Part shown: positions 22,302-33,667 of the stretch, one piece after another | Position numbering within the stretch: the first letter of the stretch is position 1 | Layout: the number at the start of each line of letters is the position of its first letter | Assembly: GCA_004764695.1 (NCBI GenBank) | Contig: SMSO01000025.1 | Location: forward strand, 5,076,362-5,140,361 | Direction of reading: 5' to 3' | Length of the DNA stretch: 64,000 nucleotides | Origin: Schizochytrium sp. TIO01 | Taxonomy: Eukaryota > Sar > Bigyra > Thraustochytrida > Thraustochytriidae | Notes under the pieces: model-generated | What the model was told of the DNA's origin: nothing | The model's input: the letters and a program-made list of their open reading frames with translations, nothing else | Database searches by the model: none | Position numbers and translations under genes: made by a program

Positions 22302-24059
22302 GCTTGGTGCCCGCTCGAGAGCATTTGGAGCCCATTCTGTTTCTGAGTCAAGCTGTTGTGTTGCTCTGGATTCACTGAAAAACTTTTTCAGTAGTTCCAC
22401 TGCCCACCTCAAGGGAGCAGAAGACACCAAGAATGGGGCCTTTTCCTCTCCAAGTTTTGCTCCGGTGTCTGTGGCTCAGCAAGTCCCCAAAGCTGGCCCT
22501 GAGCAAGACGAAATTCAAGGAGGTCTTGCAATCAAGGGGGGTTTAACAACACGAAACTAGATCGGGAAAGCGATCTCGAGGAGCTCAAACCTCAATCAAG
22601 CGCTACGTAAGCAAGTAAGTCCCCTCTCAGCCAAAGCCGTGAGCAAGAGAATGAATGAACGCACGACCGCAAGTGTCCGAAAAGCGCAAGTCAACTAAGC
22701 AAGAGCACGCCTCGCGACCCTCCGCGGTGGTGTTTGCTACTGCCGCCGGTGTTGCTGCTGGCTGCACTGCCGCCGGCCTGCTGCAGTTATTTCAGGTCTG
22801 CTGATGGATGTTGGTTTGTTTGTTTCTAAGTTTAACTTTGTTTGATGTTTGCTTCTGATTCCTACGATCGAAGTTCCCATTTCGAAAAAGAAGACGATTA
22901 AAGGCACAGAGAAAGTAAGAAGAAGAAGGAAGTGGAAGAAAGCTCAATTAAAAGCGGAGATTACAGAAGAGGAAAGAAGAACTTTCGAAGCATTTAACTA
23001 ACTATCTACCCTCTACTGCCGCAGTAGTGTTGCCTACGCCCCTTATTACCTTTATCATCTTCAGAAGGAAAACTATACGGATAAAGTGAAAAAAATAAAT
23101 TTAAGAAGAGCTCAATTTGTCAGTTAGACCGTTCCTACCTTTATTCATAGTACTCCTCCTTTGAAAAGCTCTTATGTTAAACTCAGCAAAGAGCCCTTCT
23201 AACCTCTACTCTATCCCTCATATTATAACAACACCCAGTTCCAAGATAAAATTTATCTCAAGCAAAGAAACAAGGGGTCTCGGGAGAAGACATATGTATT
23301 CTGTCCCTGTTCCTCTTTTCTTCCTCGCTTCTATAATTTCAGTTAGCACTTTCTATCTGAAGCTAAAGAGAGCCACCTGAGGAGGAGTTATGGCGCTGCT
23401 AAGGAAAATATTAGGAGGAGGGCTGCCCAGCTCGCTGTGATGAGGTAGTACTCGTTAGAAGGACCTTAGTTCCCTGGCGCTTTTTTATTTTTTCAATGTT
23501 TTATTTTCTTTATTTTTTAACTTAAAGATCGTAAAATAAAACAAGTTGGCTGTTTCCGTCTCTTCTACTAAGGGACATGTAACAAAGATCTCCTCCGTAG
23601 GTGGGAGGAGCGGGAGACTTTCAGTAGCTGCGGGACAAGAAGAGCCAAGCAGAGAGTGGGATCTCGGGCCAGTCACGGGAGGGAGACACTAGCTGCGGGT
23701 CGGGCTGGAGGGACATGTGGTATGGCGCTGTGGTAGGGGCGTTTTGTTGAGGGTGGCACGCTCAACAAACGCACGCGCTGCGCAAATAAAAAGGATGAGA
23801 AATGAGAGTATTCCGAATGTATGTTAATGTCTCCGGCGAAGTCTTCGGAGCAATCGCAGAAATCGTCGGTGCTTCGTTCCACTGCTCTGAGAAGGGCGCC
23901 GAAGCCGTGGCCAAATGCTGTTCGTCTTGCTGGCGCAGCCTCAAAGAGCGTACACACACCTCTATCGATTGGGGTCAAAAAGAGGACAAGGCAGCAAAGC
24001 AATCCCCGTGATTGCCGTCTTTGTTTCTCTCCTTTCCTTCCCTTCGCATATATTTATTT
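22302..24059. other. Gene-poor region upstream of the kinase
   Basis: Contains the kinase promoter/5' region. A plus-strand open frame over 22135-22560 is a shadow of the kinase frame. No domain was recognised in the remainder. A small plus-strand frame at 23802-24011 (69 codons, Cys-rich, no hit I know) is the only one with an ordinary amino-acid mix; I leave it uncalled. Confidence 0.45.
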
Positions 24060-24245
24060 ACATTGCATTGCATTGCATTGCATTGCAGTTCATCGACGGC
24101 GTTGGCGATTTGCAAAAGTTGTTCTTCTAAAAGTCAGTCAGTTAGTCGGTCAGTCAGTCAGTCAGTTAGTCAGTGTCGAGTGTTTGTTTTGTTTGTTTGT
24201 TTGTTTGATTGTTTGTTTGTTTGATTGATTGATTGATTGATTGCA
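24060..24245. repeat. Cluster of short arrays: CATTG, AGTC, TTTG, TTGA
   Basis: Five CATTG units at 24061-24086 (reverse complement of the 12.6-kb satellite unit), degenerate agtc units at 24132-24175, then tttg at 24185-24206 and ttga at 24220-24243. Confidence 0.85.
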
Positions 24246-24542
24246 AGACACTCTCAGGCGGCTTGAAGGAAGGCTTCGAAGTCCATCTCCGCTTCTGCAG
24301 ACAGACCTTTACCCGTGTTCCTTGAGCGTCTTCTTCAGATCATGTCATAATAATCTCGAGCCGAGGCATTCTCGCAGCCCCAGGGTTTGCAAACTGCCGG
24401 AGAGAAGAACCACGAGGTCAACGAGTTCTTCAAGAGCGCCGGAGCAGGGCCTGAAGGCAGGACATGGAGCGAGCTGCTTTCTTCTGCTCTTCGATAGTGG
24501 GCGGCGACCATGAATTCAGGGTGAGCGCAGACAGTGATTGGA

Positions 24543-24738
24543 ATATATATATATATATATATATGTGCATCCGCTCTTGAAATATCACCTCTGTTATGTA
24601 TGTATGTATGTATGTATGTATGTATGTATGTATGTATGTATGTATGTATGTATGTATGTATGTATGTATGTATGTATGTATGTATGTATGTATGTATGTA
24701 TGTATGTATCGCCATCGTCATCGTCATCATCATCAAGA
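24543..24738. repeat. AT dinucleotide and TATG tetranucleotide arrays
   Basis: About ten AT dinucleotides at 24543-24564, about 29 TATG units at 24594-24709 (116 bp), then a short CATCGT/CATCAT tract to 24738. Frames read YVCMYVCM or IHTYIHTY and are artefacts. Confidence 0.95.
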
Positions 24739-25139
24739 CACCATTCAAGTCGTCGTGGACTAGTTGCTGAGAGCGCTTTGCGGGAAAGCCCGCACTCATC
24801 TCATGGAGACCGGCTGCATTCCGTGCTGCACCTCCTTCGCCGCCCTGCTCTTTGTGAGGTGTTGCTATCTTCATTCGCAATCTTGCCGTTTATTCGTACC
24901 TCTTGTTTGCAAACTCTCAATCGTCAAAGATCCTGGAAGTCGCCTGTTCATTGGTTCTTACTTAGTTTCATACAAATTTATAAAGAATCGCCACAGTAAG
25001 TAATAAGGAGAGGGAACCGGAACTCCCTTCATACTGTTCGTACGTAATCCTTCCTTACTTTACTATGGAGCTTTTTCACTTTATTTTCATTTAAACTTTG
25101 AATTAAAATTTAACTTTTAAAAAAGAATTGAATAACAAT

Positions 25140-26400
25140 TATGAAAGCTCAGCAACAGAGAGAGAAGAAGAGAGGAGACAGCGAGTGGCTCGAAGAAGAA
25201 ACTGGCGAAGGCAAAGGCCAAAGCTTCGATTGCGAAGGCGCCTTCGCCGCTCCCGGACGCCCCGTCTCCGCCGGAGACCCGCCTCAGGTCGCAGCGGCCT
25301 CCTCAGCGAGGGCCTGGCCTCTGCGGCAACCGATCTCTGCCTCCGATGGATAAATCCCAAACTGGTTTTGGTGGTGCAGGTGCGTACCGGAGGGAACGAA
25401 TAAAATACGCCGTACGAAATTGACGAGAGCCCCCGTGTTTAACGTGTTTAACGGCGATATTGCCGAATTTAGGACAACGGCGCCGCCGCTGCTTAGTGAA
25501 CAGAAGAGCAACTCGAAGGACGCGAAATTTGAATTCGAAGGATTTGAATTCGAAGGATTTGAATTCGAAGGATTTGAATTCCGAACGAAAGCGATTTCGA
25601 ATTCCAACAAATTCGAATTCGATGTCGGATTCGAACTCGAGGACGCCTTCGACGCTCGCGCTGCCGCTCGCGAGGCGGCGACGTGCGGAGAGGCGAGAGG
25701 CGGCCCACCCGCCTGGTCGCGCAGGCCCCCGCTTGCTTGGGAGAGAGGGCGACGAGGTGCGTGAACGCAGATGAGAACGATGCCGCCCCCGAAGCCGCCC
25801 TGGCCCTGAGCAACGGCGAGGTCTCCTTCGAGGCGGTGGCAAAGCTCGAACCAGCCAGCCAGCCAGCCGGCCAGCCAGAGCGGGCGAGCGAGCGAGTCGG
25901 TTGGGCCTGCCGCAGAAGGCCTGCCCAGTCAACGGCTACACAGCCTGCGTCGTCGTCGCCCGCCTGGTCGAGCGCCATCTCCATCCCCGCATCCCGATGG
26001 ACGGCCGTGCCGAGGCGGCGCAGGGAAAGCGGCGTGGAGCATGGAGCCCAAGCCGACCTGCAGCTCGACAGCCGGTCGGTCGGTCAGACGGCAGCTGCGG
26101 CCACGACCCCGTCGCCAAGAACTCCAGCCCGCTCCTGGAAAATGGATACCTTGGCCCGTGCATGTGACATCCATTGAGACGACGATGAGGATGTTCTCTC
26201 TTATTATGTGCTGGACGATGGAAGATTTTGTCTGTTGGCAGGGAGGCGTGGGCGGACCTCGCCGATGGCGTGGGGAAAACGGCCAGCGGCAGAGGAATTA
26301 TCTCGGCCGAATTGGCTTCGGTCAGCTCGCCTGGTCCCTCCGCGGCTCGAGCTTGGGAAGCGCTCCGAGTTATCGAAAACTTCAACTACGAATTCTTGGT
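25140..26400. other. GC-rich island with possible decayed coding sequence
   Basis: GC-rich block containing an EcoRI-like 15-bp repeat (25531-25575), a ccagccagccagcc tract near 25853-25884 and a gagcgagcgag tract near 25887. Open frames exist on both strands. One plus-strand stretch (25765-25850) translates to a fairly ordinary Ala/Glu-rich peptide (NADENDAAPEAALALSNGEV) and could be a fragment of a lost gene, but I recognise no family. Confidence 0.4.
25531..25580. repeat. 15-bp tandem repeat GAATTCGAAGGATTT
   Basis: Three exact head-to-tail copies at 25531, 25546 and 25561, with a degenerate unit on each side. The unit length is a multiple of 3, and it reads EFEGF on the plus strand, but no surrounding gene is supported. 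Confidence 0.9.
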
Positions 26401-29095
26401 GGTGTATTATTTGTTATTGTTATTGTTGGTGTTCTTCTTCTTAGTATTACTATAGAAAAAGCTTTTTCGATTTTTTATTTTTTTATTTTTTTAAAAATAG
26501 AAATAAAAAAATAAATCAAAACGAAGTAGTAAGGTAAGTCATAGGTACCTACTATAAGGGAGCGCCTAGTTTCATTAGTCAAAGTGAATAATTTAAATCT
26601 TTTAGCAGCTAAAGACTGATTCTGGATAAACCCACAGGCATGGTTGACTTGTGGGGGATCTCAATGCTAGGTGCAGAAGAACAGTGGGAAAGGAGATACG
26701 TGATTGGAGTGGACTTGCAGCTCTTTGAGCTTGCAAAGCTCGAAGAGTACAACATGAATCATAAGAAACTGAAGTTGAAGGGAGAATTGATCTGTAGAAA
26801 GTCGTTTGCTGCCTTACACAAGAAATATAAAACTAAAATAAGAGAATATGAAGAATGAAAGTGGGTATGCATGACATAGCTCGGCTAGCTGTGTAAGTAA
26901 AACATCATGAGAGACATAGGCCGGAAAAGGGCGGATGGTTAGCGAGGTAAAGAACCAGTCGATCGCAATAGTGTTAAGTGGCTCACGATCCTCCTTCGTT
27001 GGCCATGAGAGGGCTTTTGGCGCGTGTGGCTCGCTCCTATCCCAAAGAGGAAGAGTCGGCATCGCAAGGAAGCGCACACCGCTGGACGAAGTTTGTGCTC
27101 ATAGAATTACATTCCTTTCTTCAAACTTTCGAAAGCGGAACTTTGCGGGACCTGGTGGTGCGGTATAGGGCACATTTTCTAAAGCAACAACCAGAAATAC
27201 ACTTGTAGGTAGAAACACGCTGACTGGCATGGCTGAAGATACAGAGCATCGTGCCTTTTTCTCATGATTGGTGGGTACGGCGGCGTCAGATGACCTGAAC
27301 TTTTGTTTCAAAAGGGTCATTGCGAAGGAATTTTGAATCAATCATATACCTACCACCTACAAATGCCTGGATATAATTGGCCTTCCACAAGCCTGTTCAG
27401 CCTTGTGTTGCGATGATATGTGAGCCTTGCGATGGTAGCAACGCAATCAAGTTCCCTCTAACAAATTGCAACAGAATTCTAAAATACGATGCAGGGGATT
27501 CATATCGAAATCCGTTCCTTTCCAAGGTGCTAGATTCATCGCTGGGTGTTTAATAGAGTTCATGCAAGCTATCAATCTAATCTAGACTTATCTGCGCGCA
27601 AGCAGGGCTCGAATGTCACTTGTGTTCTCAGTTGCCCACAGGCTGGGCAGGGCTTCCCGAACGATGATTGCGATGGCGGAGACTGTAATTTACAGAGCAA
27701 AGTTGCTGTAGGTGAGCTAAATAAAACAAAACGTGATAATCACGGAATCCGTCAAGCACTACTAAGCGTAAAAGAGAAAAGCGGTTGCTCTACTATAGGA
27801 CCTTACGTTACAGGATGATACCTACAATCCACTTGCCATCTACACGAAAGCGAGTCGTACCACTCACTGACAGACGAAGAGTTTGTAGTAGCTACGATCC
27901 ATATACAGCATGACCCTGCTTCCCAGTCGTTCGTTTAGAATTTGATGTTTTGGTATACTGGCATCCATAAGATATTTAGAATACAGCAAAATATGGGAAT
28001 ATGAGGATTGTATTTATATAATGAATATTTCAGTTTCTTGGAACGAAAATACTTTAGCTGTTAGGTCTTTATACAACGGAATAATTATTTTTCAATTCGA
28101 TGTGACACCCAGACAATCTATATTTTGCAAAACAAAAAAACAAAAAAAAAAACGATTCTTGGCTCATCAATTAAGTGTCCTGGAAAAACTCAAAGCTCAA
28201 CAATAGTTTCTTTCGAAGTTGTCTAGTATCAATCTCAAATCGTCAAATTGTTCCTGCCAGAATAGAGTTTTGAAAGCCAATTATTAATCTATAAGACGAC
28301 ATTCCGTTTTCGACAATTTAAGTAGTGTATTTCTTAGGGCCGCCAGTTTGCCAAACGACGCGCACCCCAACAGAGCTAGTAAAAGGAAAACCATTCCGTT
28401 GAACGTTTTACTGGCAAAAGCCCTAATTCCTGCGTTTTTATAAAAGGATTTTCCTGGGGGTATTCATTTTAGACTTGGGTGGGGTTGATGTTGTATTGTG
28501 TTTGCTCCGCTGCATTATAAGTATAGTGTCAGTGTGATACATGCACCAAAATGCCAAAGATTATGACCAGAGGGGATGCCATTAAGGTTGGAAGAGATGG
28601 AGATGTGTCTCGCAAAAGAGAATCGCACTATTTCAAAAGAGGTAGACTGAGAAGTCCAAACGCTGAATAGAAGATCCTTTGTTTCATTTTATATAATTAC
28701 TCGAAATTATAAAGCATGGTGAAATCATTTGAAACGAAGATTGAGAGTTAATGGTCTTAATATGTAATTGACTCGGTTCATGATAAGCCTATTAATTACT
28801 CTGAGAACCACTGCACCCAGATATCATAAATTTCTTGTACTCCACAAATAGTAATACGTGAATCATGATATAGAAATTGCATTACGGAAAGGAATCTTCA
28901 GGTTTGCACATTAAAATAAAGAAGATTAAAAACTTACAGCGACTGCTACAGAGAATGTGATTTCTTATAGTTTGCAATCTTCAAAGAAAGTCACCGTAAG
29001 GTTATGTACAACAGCATAACTAATGCCGGGCAATTGAGATGTGCAACTCGAAACTTAGGATGTACGAGGCAAATGAATCACAGTTAATTAAAGGT
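26401..29095. other. Gene-poor AT-rich region, 3' of the TTL-like gene
   Basis: No gene supported. It has one GGTACCTAC site at 26544. Short plus-strand frames at 26640-26858 (72 codons), 27546-27818 (90 codons) and 28551-28670 (39 codons, basic) have no recognisable domain. Confidence 0.45.
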
Positions 29096-31090
29096 TTAGT
29101 CGACAATTTCATGGGCAAAGACTTCACCAGGTTTGGGAAGGCGAAAGTCATTGGGATTAAAGGACTTTTCGTGAAGCGCAAAGCGTCTGTTGAAGTCATC
29201 CTGCTCGAGGTCCTTGAAGAATTTATCACATTTGCTGCCAGGGTAAGGGATTTTACGCTCGCGGCAGAGATTCTTCTTCTTTTCTTCAGTTTTCTTGACA
29301 ATACGCTTGCGCTCATTTTCAAGACGCTTAGCAGTCTGCTGAACCTTACCAACCTTTTTGTTTTGCTTGGTAAGGTCCTTATCGTTAAAGTCAATAAAAG
29401 TATGGCACGGATTATAAACAATCTTGTGGCATGACTCGGAAAGCTCACTAAAGATAAGCTCCCAGCCACCGTACTTATCACCCTTAACCATACCCTCGAA
29501 AGCCACAGGTACCTCGTGGAGCTCTTGAACTAAATCATGTGTATCTGCAATAAAACTAGCCATATCCATCTTATGATTTGGCTCAAGCTCTGGGTTGCCT
29601 GATGTTTTTTCTAGGTAGACCCTGAAGGTCTTGTCGATGACAAAGTCGACACTGAACAATTGATACGAGCCCTTACGGCGACGGATCTTGGTGCGTGCCG
29701 CGTGAAACAAAAATCGTGCTACCTGTTTCATGGAACTTTGTAAGAAGGTATCCACATAGTGTGAACCGGTAATCTTCTCTTTAGCCAAGTATTCTTGGAA
29801 GTACTCGAATGATACCTGAGTCGCGCCATTATCAAACTGATATGGCGAGTTGAACGAAGCCCCGTTGGCAAGTCGAACATAACCCTGGCGGAAGAAGACC
29901 ATCATCGGCAAGGTGCTTCCAATGAGCATGTAACTACGCACATCAAAAAGCTTACCGTCAAAGCCAGTAAATGGATTAGCCACTAACATAGAGGCCAACT
30001 TGGTTGCCTCGCGGGAAGAATACGCATTAGCGTTGTTAGCGCAAAAGTTTGGATCTGCTGCAATATCTCTGGATGACTTCAACGTGATCTTTTCTTCACC
30101 AGTGGCCGGGTCAAACTCCGAGAGCACCCATGCATCAGTAGGGTGACGAGCCACCGATTTTTCAAGTTTGGCACAGTCTGAGGCCACGTCATAGAGGTAT
30201 TGTAGCGGTTGAACCTTGAGCGCATTGTAAGAACATCCAAAGTTCTTTGCCAAGCGCGAGCGGGCTACATACTGCTCCAGGAGGGAACCGTCCAATCCAG
30301 ATGCGCCCATGAGTGCATTCAAATAGGTGCTTCCCTCATGCTGCTCATAGATAGTGCTGAAGACCTCTGGTTTACTAGCCCTCAACTTCACAAGTGTCTT
30401 GCTATCTGTGAGCACAAAGGTCGACAATACGCGGTCCTCCAGAGGCTTATCATTTGGCTTGAGCCTCCAGCGGCGAGCCACAAAGTCGTCAATAACCGCC
30501 TTCGGGCACGAGGCTTTTCCTGCACGCAAACATGTGTAGATGCGTCGCTTCCACTGACGTTTCTTATCCAAGATGAAGAATGGTGCCGTCACCTGCGGCG
30601 AAATTCGTCGAATACTACACTCTCGAGGTGGCCGTTTTGTCACAAGCGGTCCTTGCAGCTTGTCCCAACCCAAATTCCCGTGTTTGGACTCAATCACATC
30701 TACGCCCTCCATGGACACTGATTCATCTTCGTCGTCGTCGTCTCCATCCTCAGACTTTTTCCTGCGTTTTTTTGTAGGCTTTGCAGCTGCAGCAGCACGT
30801 GCCTCCGCTTCTGCAACGTCGTTACTCCCGCCGGATCCAAATGGTTTCAAAAGGACGAAGACAAGCACAAGCATAAGTACAATGACAGCCAGCTTCTTGG
30901 GTGGCATTCCAGCGATGGCCTTGACCGGGGAGGAGGCCAGTCCCGGTGTCGAGGATGAGGTCGTGGAGGACTTCTCATGGTCCTTATCCTTGCGCTTGGA
31001 ACTTGGAGATGCATCGTCACTCTTGCGGCTCTTACTCGACTTCTTGGCCTTCTTGGCCTTTTTGGCAAGCTTGCCGTCGTCGCTGCCCAT
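29096..31090 (-). CDS. Membrane-anchored tubulin-tyrosine-ligase-like (TTL) domain protein
   Basis: Predicted 664-residue protein. The open frame starts at a GTG; I use the ATG at 31090. Residues 1-65 are Lys/Ser-rich (KKAKKAKKSSKSRK) and probably cytosolic. A single hydrophobic segment follows (KKLAVIVLMLVLVFVLLKPF, about 65-84), then an acidic/basic linker (KKRRKKSEDGDDDDEDE), giving a type II membrane topology. The rest resembles the TTL/TTLL ATP-grasp fold: NPFTGFDGKLFDVRSYMLI (compare the family's NPLLxDGRKFDLRVYVL), FFRQGYVRLANG, and YQLFSVDFVIDKTFRVYLEK ahead of SGNPEL, where classical enzymes have LEVNxSPSL. The usual catalytic Asn region is thus altered. If topology is right, the domain faces the ER/Golgi lumen or cell exterior and tubulin would not be its substrate. 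The C-terminus is Lys-rich and helical with several Cys. Confidence 0.65.
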   Translation of the reverse strand: MGSDDGKLAKKAKKAKKSSKSRKSDDASPSSKRKDKDHEKSSTTSSSTPGLASSPVKAIAGMPPKKLAVIVLMLVLVFVLLKPFGSGGSNDVAEAEARAAAAAKPTKKRRKKSEDGDDDDEDESVSMEGVDVIESKHGNLGWDKLQGPLVTKRPPRECSIRRISPQVTAPFFILDKKRQWKRRIYTCLRAGKASCPKAVIDDFVARRWRLKPNDKPLEDRVLSTFVLTDSKTLVKLRASKPEVFSTIYEQHEGSTYLNALMGASGLDGSLLEQYVARSRLAKNFGCSYNALKVQPLQYLYDVASDCAKLEKSVARHPTDAWVLSEFDPATGEEKITLKSSRDIAADPNFCANNANAYSSREATKLASMLVANPFTGFDGKLFDVRSYMLIGSTLPMMVFFRQGYVRLANGASFNSPYQFDNGATQVSFEYFQEYLAKEKITGSHYVDTFLQSSMKQVARFLFHAARTKIRRRKGSYQLFSVDFVIDKTFRVYLEKTSGNPELEPNHKMDMASFIADTHDLVQELHEVPVAFEGMVKGDKYGGWELIFSELSESCHKIVYNPCHTFIDFNDKDLTKQNKKVGKVQQTAKRLENERKRIVKKTEEKKKNLCRERKIPYPGSKCDKFFKDLEQDDFNRRFALHEKSFNPNDFRLPKPGEVFAHEIVD

Positions 31091-32562
31091 CTTCGAAACA
31101 GACACTTCAGCAAATAAAAGGCTCGCAAGAGATTAGGTGAAGATTGCCGAGATCTGATCAGGAACTGATCAAATTTGATTGAATTCAGACCGATTTGGAA
31201 GGGACAAGACTAATGTCAACACAGATGAGTGGGTTGTTGGATGGATTGGTTTGAAATCGAAGAGCCTTGAGCCTTCTTCGATAAGGCCGGGCAAAGCCTT
31301 GAGTTGGGACTCGACTGTCGGCGCCTCTATACAGAGGCAGTGACAGGAGAGCGACGTCTCGCACGCCGCAAGACACCCTCGCGAGCGCCCACAATGCGCT
31401 CCGCGTTCATGATCTGCAATGCTCTCGCTCCGCTTTTATTCTTCTCCATCGCATCGTTATCATGATTATTATCACTATGTGATTTATGAGCTACTTAGTA
31501 CTATGTATATTATATATCGTCGATCATTGACCAATATCGACTCTCCATATTTTAAATAGTAAGGAACGCAGTAGAACGGAGGGCAGGCTATGTAATCCCG
31601 CGGAGGGAGTGCTGTGGAGGTAATTAGGGGAGACTGCGGAAAAGATGGAGAGACGTCTGGAATACACCTTAAGAATGGACAGCGCGACACTGCCTTTTTG
31701 CTCGTGTTTTTTTTTTTTGAAGGCTTGATTGTATTGTGCAGAGCGATTGAGGCGACAGGAATTGACATAGTTGCTGATGATGAAGAAAAGATAGCAAAGA
31801 CATTTCCAATAAAGGAAAATTTATTAGTGCAGAAGAGATGTCGCGGATTTGGGATATTTTTTCGAGAAACTGTGTCACATGATAGAATTAGATCGAAGCA
31901 AAGAATGCTTACGATTTGCAAGCTTGCTTGCTGCTATGCTGCAAGCTCGGCGAATGGTAGTTTAGTGGCTTCATAGGGTCATCTCGCCCTTGAGCTTTCA
32001 TGAAACTATATGTATGTGTGCTAAAATCAGGTGGGTGAACTTTTCATCGCGCATGGAAACACCAACTTATCATCACCAACATTCAAGAGAAACGACCTAC
32101 AAACGTGACTGTGTTTTGCACATTCCGGTATAGAACTTGAACGAACGCAGTCTCTCTCCCGCAATCGTTGCAAGATTGAAGCCTATTTTACCGTGATTCA
32201 TTTTACAGGTCAAGAAATTTTGAATGCACAGAAAGATAGGCCGAGAGGGTTGCGAACCTCAAAACAGCCAATACAGATATAAATTCTGACAAATAATGCC
32301 ATGCCCTTTTGGCTGTTATTTATAGCATTTAAACTGCCGGGACCGCCGCAGACGATCATTGATTTAGCAAACACAAGATATTGCACATGGCACGAGATTA
32401 CACGGTTCGGCAGATGCAAAAACTATATGAAAAACGATGATATTGTTAGGATAATTTGATAGGCAGGGAGGTGGCTACAAAGAGCAAGAAGCGCTCATAA
32501 GAAATGAGTAGTAGTAAAAAAAAAGAAAACAAAGGGGACTATAACAGCATCCAGATGTTGGC
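31091..32562. other. Intergenic region between TTL-like and MOB1 genes
   Basis: About 1.5 kb. It holds the TTL-like gene's promoter and the MOB1 3' UTR. A plus-strand frame at 31614-31976 (120 codons, interrupted by a T12 run at 31707-31718) has an ordinary amino-acid mix in its second half but no family I recognise, so it is not called. Confidence 0.45.
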
Positions 32563-33667
32563 TTAAGTAGACTGCTTCTTGTACTCCTCCATCATGCGCT
32601 CGCAAGGTCCCTTAAGGGCTTTCATCTCTTTCTCATCCTGTGACGCAAAAATGAATTTGCATCAAATGGGAACACATCAATTTGATTGAGTGAAAATATA
32701 AAACATAGTAGGAACCAGACACGGTAAAGAACGGCCAAACAGCAATACGAAACGTTAGCATCAAAAGACATTAAGCATATAACAACAATCCTCCAAGAGG
32801 TATTCTTTATGGCAAAACTTACGACAAGAGAGAACTCGAGCACAAAGAACATGAAGTGCTTAAAGCAGGTGTTAAGGTGAGCAGCTGCATCAAGCTTCTC
32901 AATGGTGGTGAAATGACGATGATAGATGATGGCAAAGATTCTGAAGATATCCAACATATTCACCGCAAATTATAGTAAAAATGATATGCACGCGTTAAAC
33001 ACATTCAAAAGCGGAGCCATGCATCAAAAGTTAGTACATGAAAGGGAACTACAACGCATATTAATCTCAAAGACAGCCTAGTCCCAAATGGTGAATATTG
33101 AAAGCATCATATGAAATGTATGCATGTATGCCTCAGCTTAGACTTTACATATCTTGCGCATCTACATATGCGTGTTTCAATTTTACGAGCAATAACTTAC
33201 CTAAACAACCTTTTGAAGATATCTTTGACGTAGTTCTTGAACTCCGATGGGAATGCCTGGGTTTCAGAGACGGGGAAAATATCCTCGTTGTTGATCTGAT
33301 CCTCGGTCCACAAGAGTACGAGATCGACGTATTCTGGGGAGGAGACACGCATGGGCTTAGTAACCTGTACGCCGTCCGCCCATCTGTACTCAAATCCGGG
33401 CGGGAAACCTTCGCCAGGCTTGGTAAATTTGGCGGCATCATCCGAGACGAGGCCGTAGAGAAGCGAGATCTCATTAAAAAAGTCCACAGTGTTAGCCGCG
33501 AGCCACTCGTTGAGGTCCTCGTTGTCGGGAAGCGTCACTGCTGCACGAAGGTTTCCTGATCCCAGCGTACGCTTTGTATACGCCGAAAGGGTGCTGCGCT
33601 TAGCTGTCGCATGCTTCTTGACTGGCCGCAGAGTCGATTTGTTCGCGCGAGACTTGAGGAAATTCAT
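32563..33667 (-). CDS. MOB1/phocein family kinase activator, three exons
   Basis: Predicted 219-residue MOB1-like co-activator of NDR/LATS kinases (mitotic exit/Hippo-type signalling). Exons: 33667-33201, 32940-32823, 32637-32563, joined in phase. The start MNFLKSRANKS matches the usual MOB1 start; the longer frame begins at a non-ATG. Matching blocks in order: TLGSGNLRAAVTLP, EDLNEWLAANTVDFFNEISL, FEYRWADG, KPMRVSSPEYVDLVLLW, then across intron 1 KRLFRIFAIIYHRHF, AHLNTCFKHFMFFVLEFSLV, and a short final exon rich in Lys/Glu ending KKQST. Odd: the Cys-x4-Cys zinc ligands of MOB1 are missing (VSDDAAKFTKPGEG instead), and the first zinc His is Ile (AIIYH for AHIYH), so this MOB probably binds no zinc. 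The end also diverges from the usual ELAPLQELIEKL. Hippo-type regulation is inferred from the family. Confidence 0.88.
32638..32822 (-). other. MOB1 intron 2
   Basis: 185-nt intron, donor GTAAGT (complement of 32817-32822), acceptor CAG at 32638-32640. Phase 0. The following exon is only 25 codons with stop. Confidence 0.85.
32941..33200 (-). other. MOB1 intron 1
   Basis: 260-nt intron, donor GTAAGT (complement of 33195-33200), acceptor CAG at 32941-32943. It splits an Arg codon (AG/A) inside KRLFRIFA, a block continuous in MOB1 proteins, which confirms the junction. Confidence 0.9.

Noticed and set aside
22302-22430. N-terminal extension of the kinase to a TTG codon
   Set aside because: Begins at a non-ATG; the ATG at 22301 has good context. 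An upstream exon remains possible.
24335-24999. Open frames reading YVCMYVCM and IHTYIHTY
   Set aside because: Produced by the TATG array.
25303-26514. Frames of 149-209 codons on both strands
   Set aside because: GC-rich and repeat-driven; mutually overlapping, and no product recognised.
31940-31975. tRNA-like segment containing ggtagtttagtggctt
   Set aside because: Resembles a tRNA D-arm only; no anticodon or T-arm follows.
31484-31976. 145-codon minus and 120-codon plus frames
   Set aside because: Overlap each other, contain a T12 run, and show no recognisable domain.
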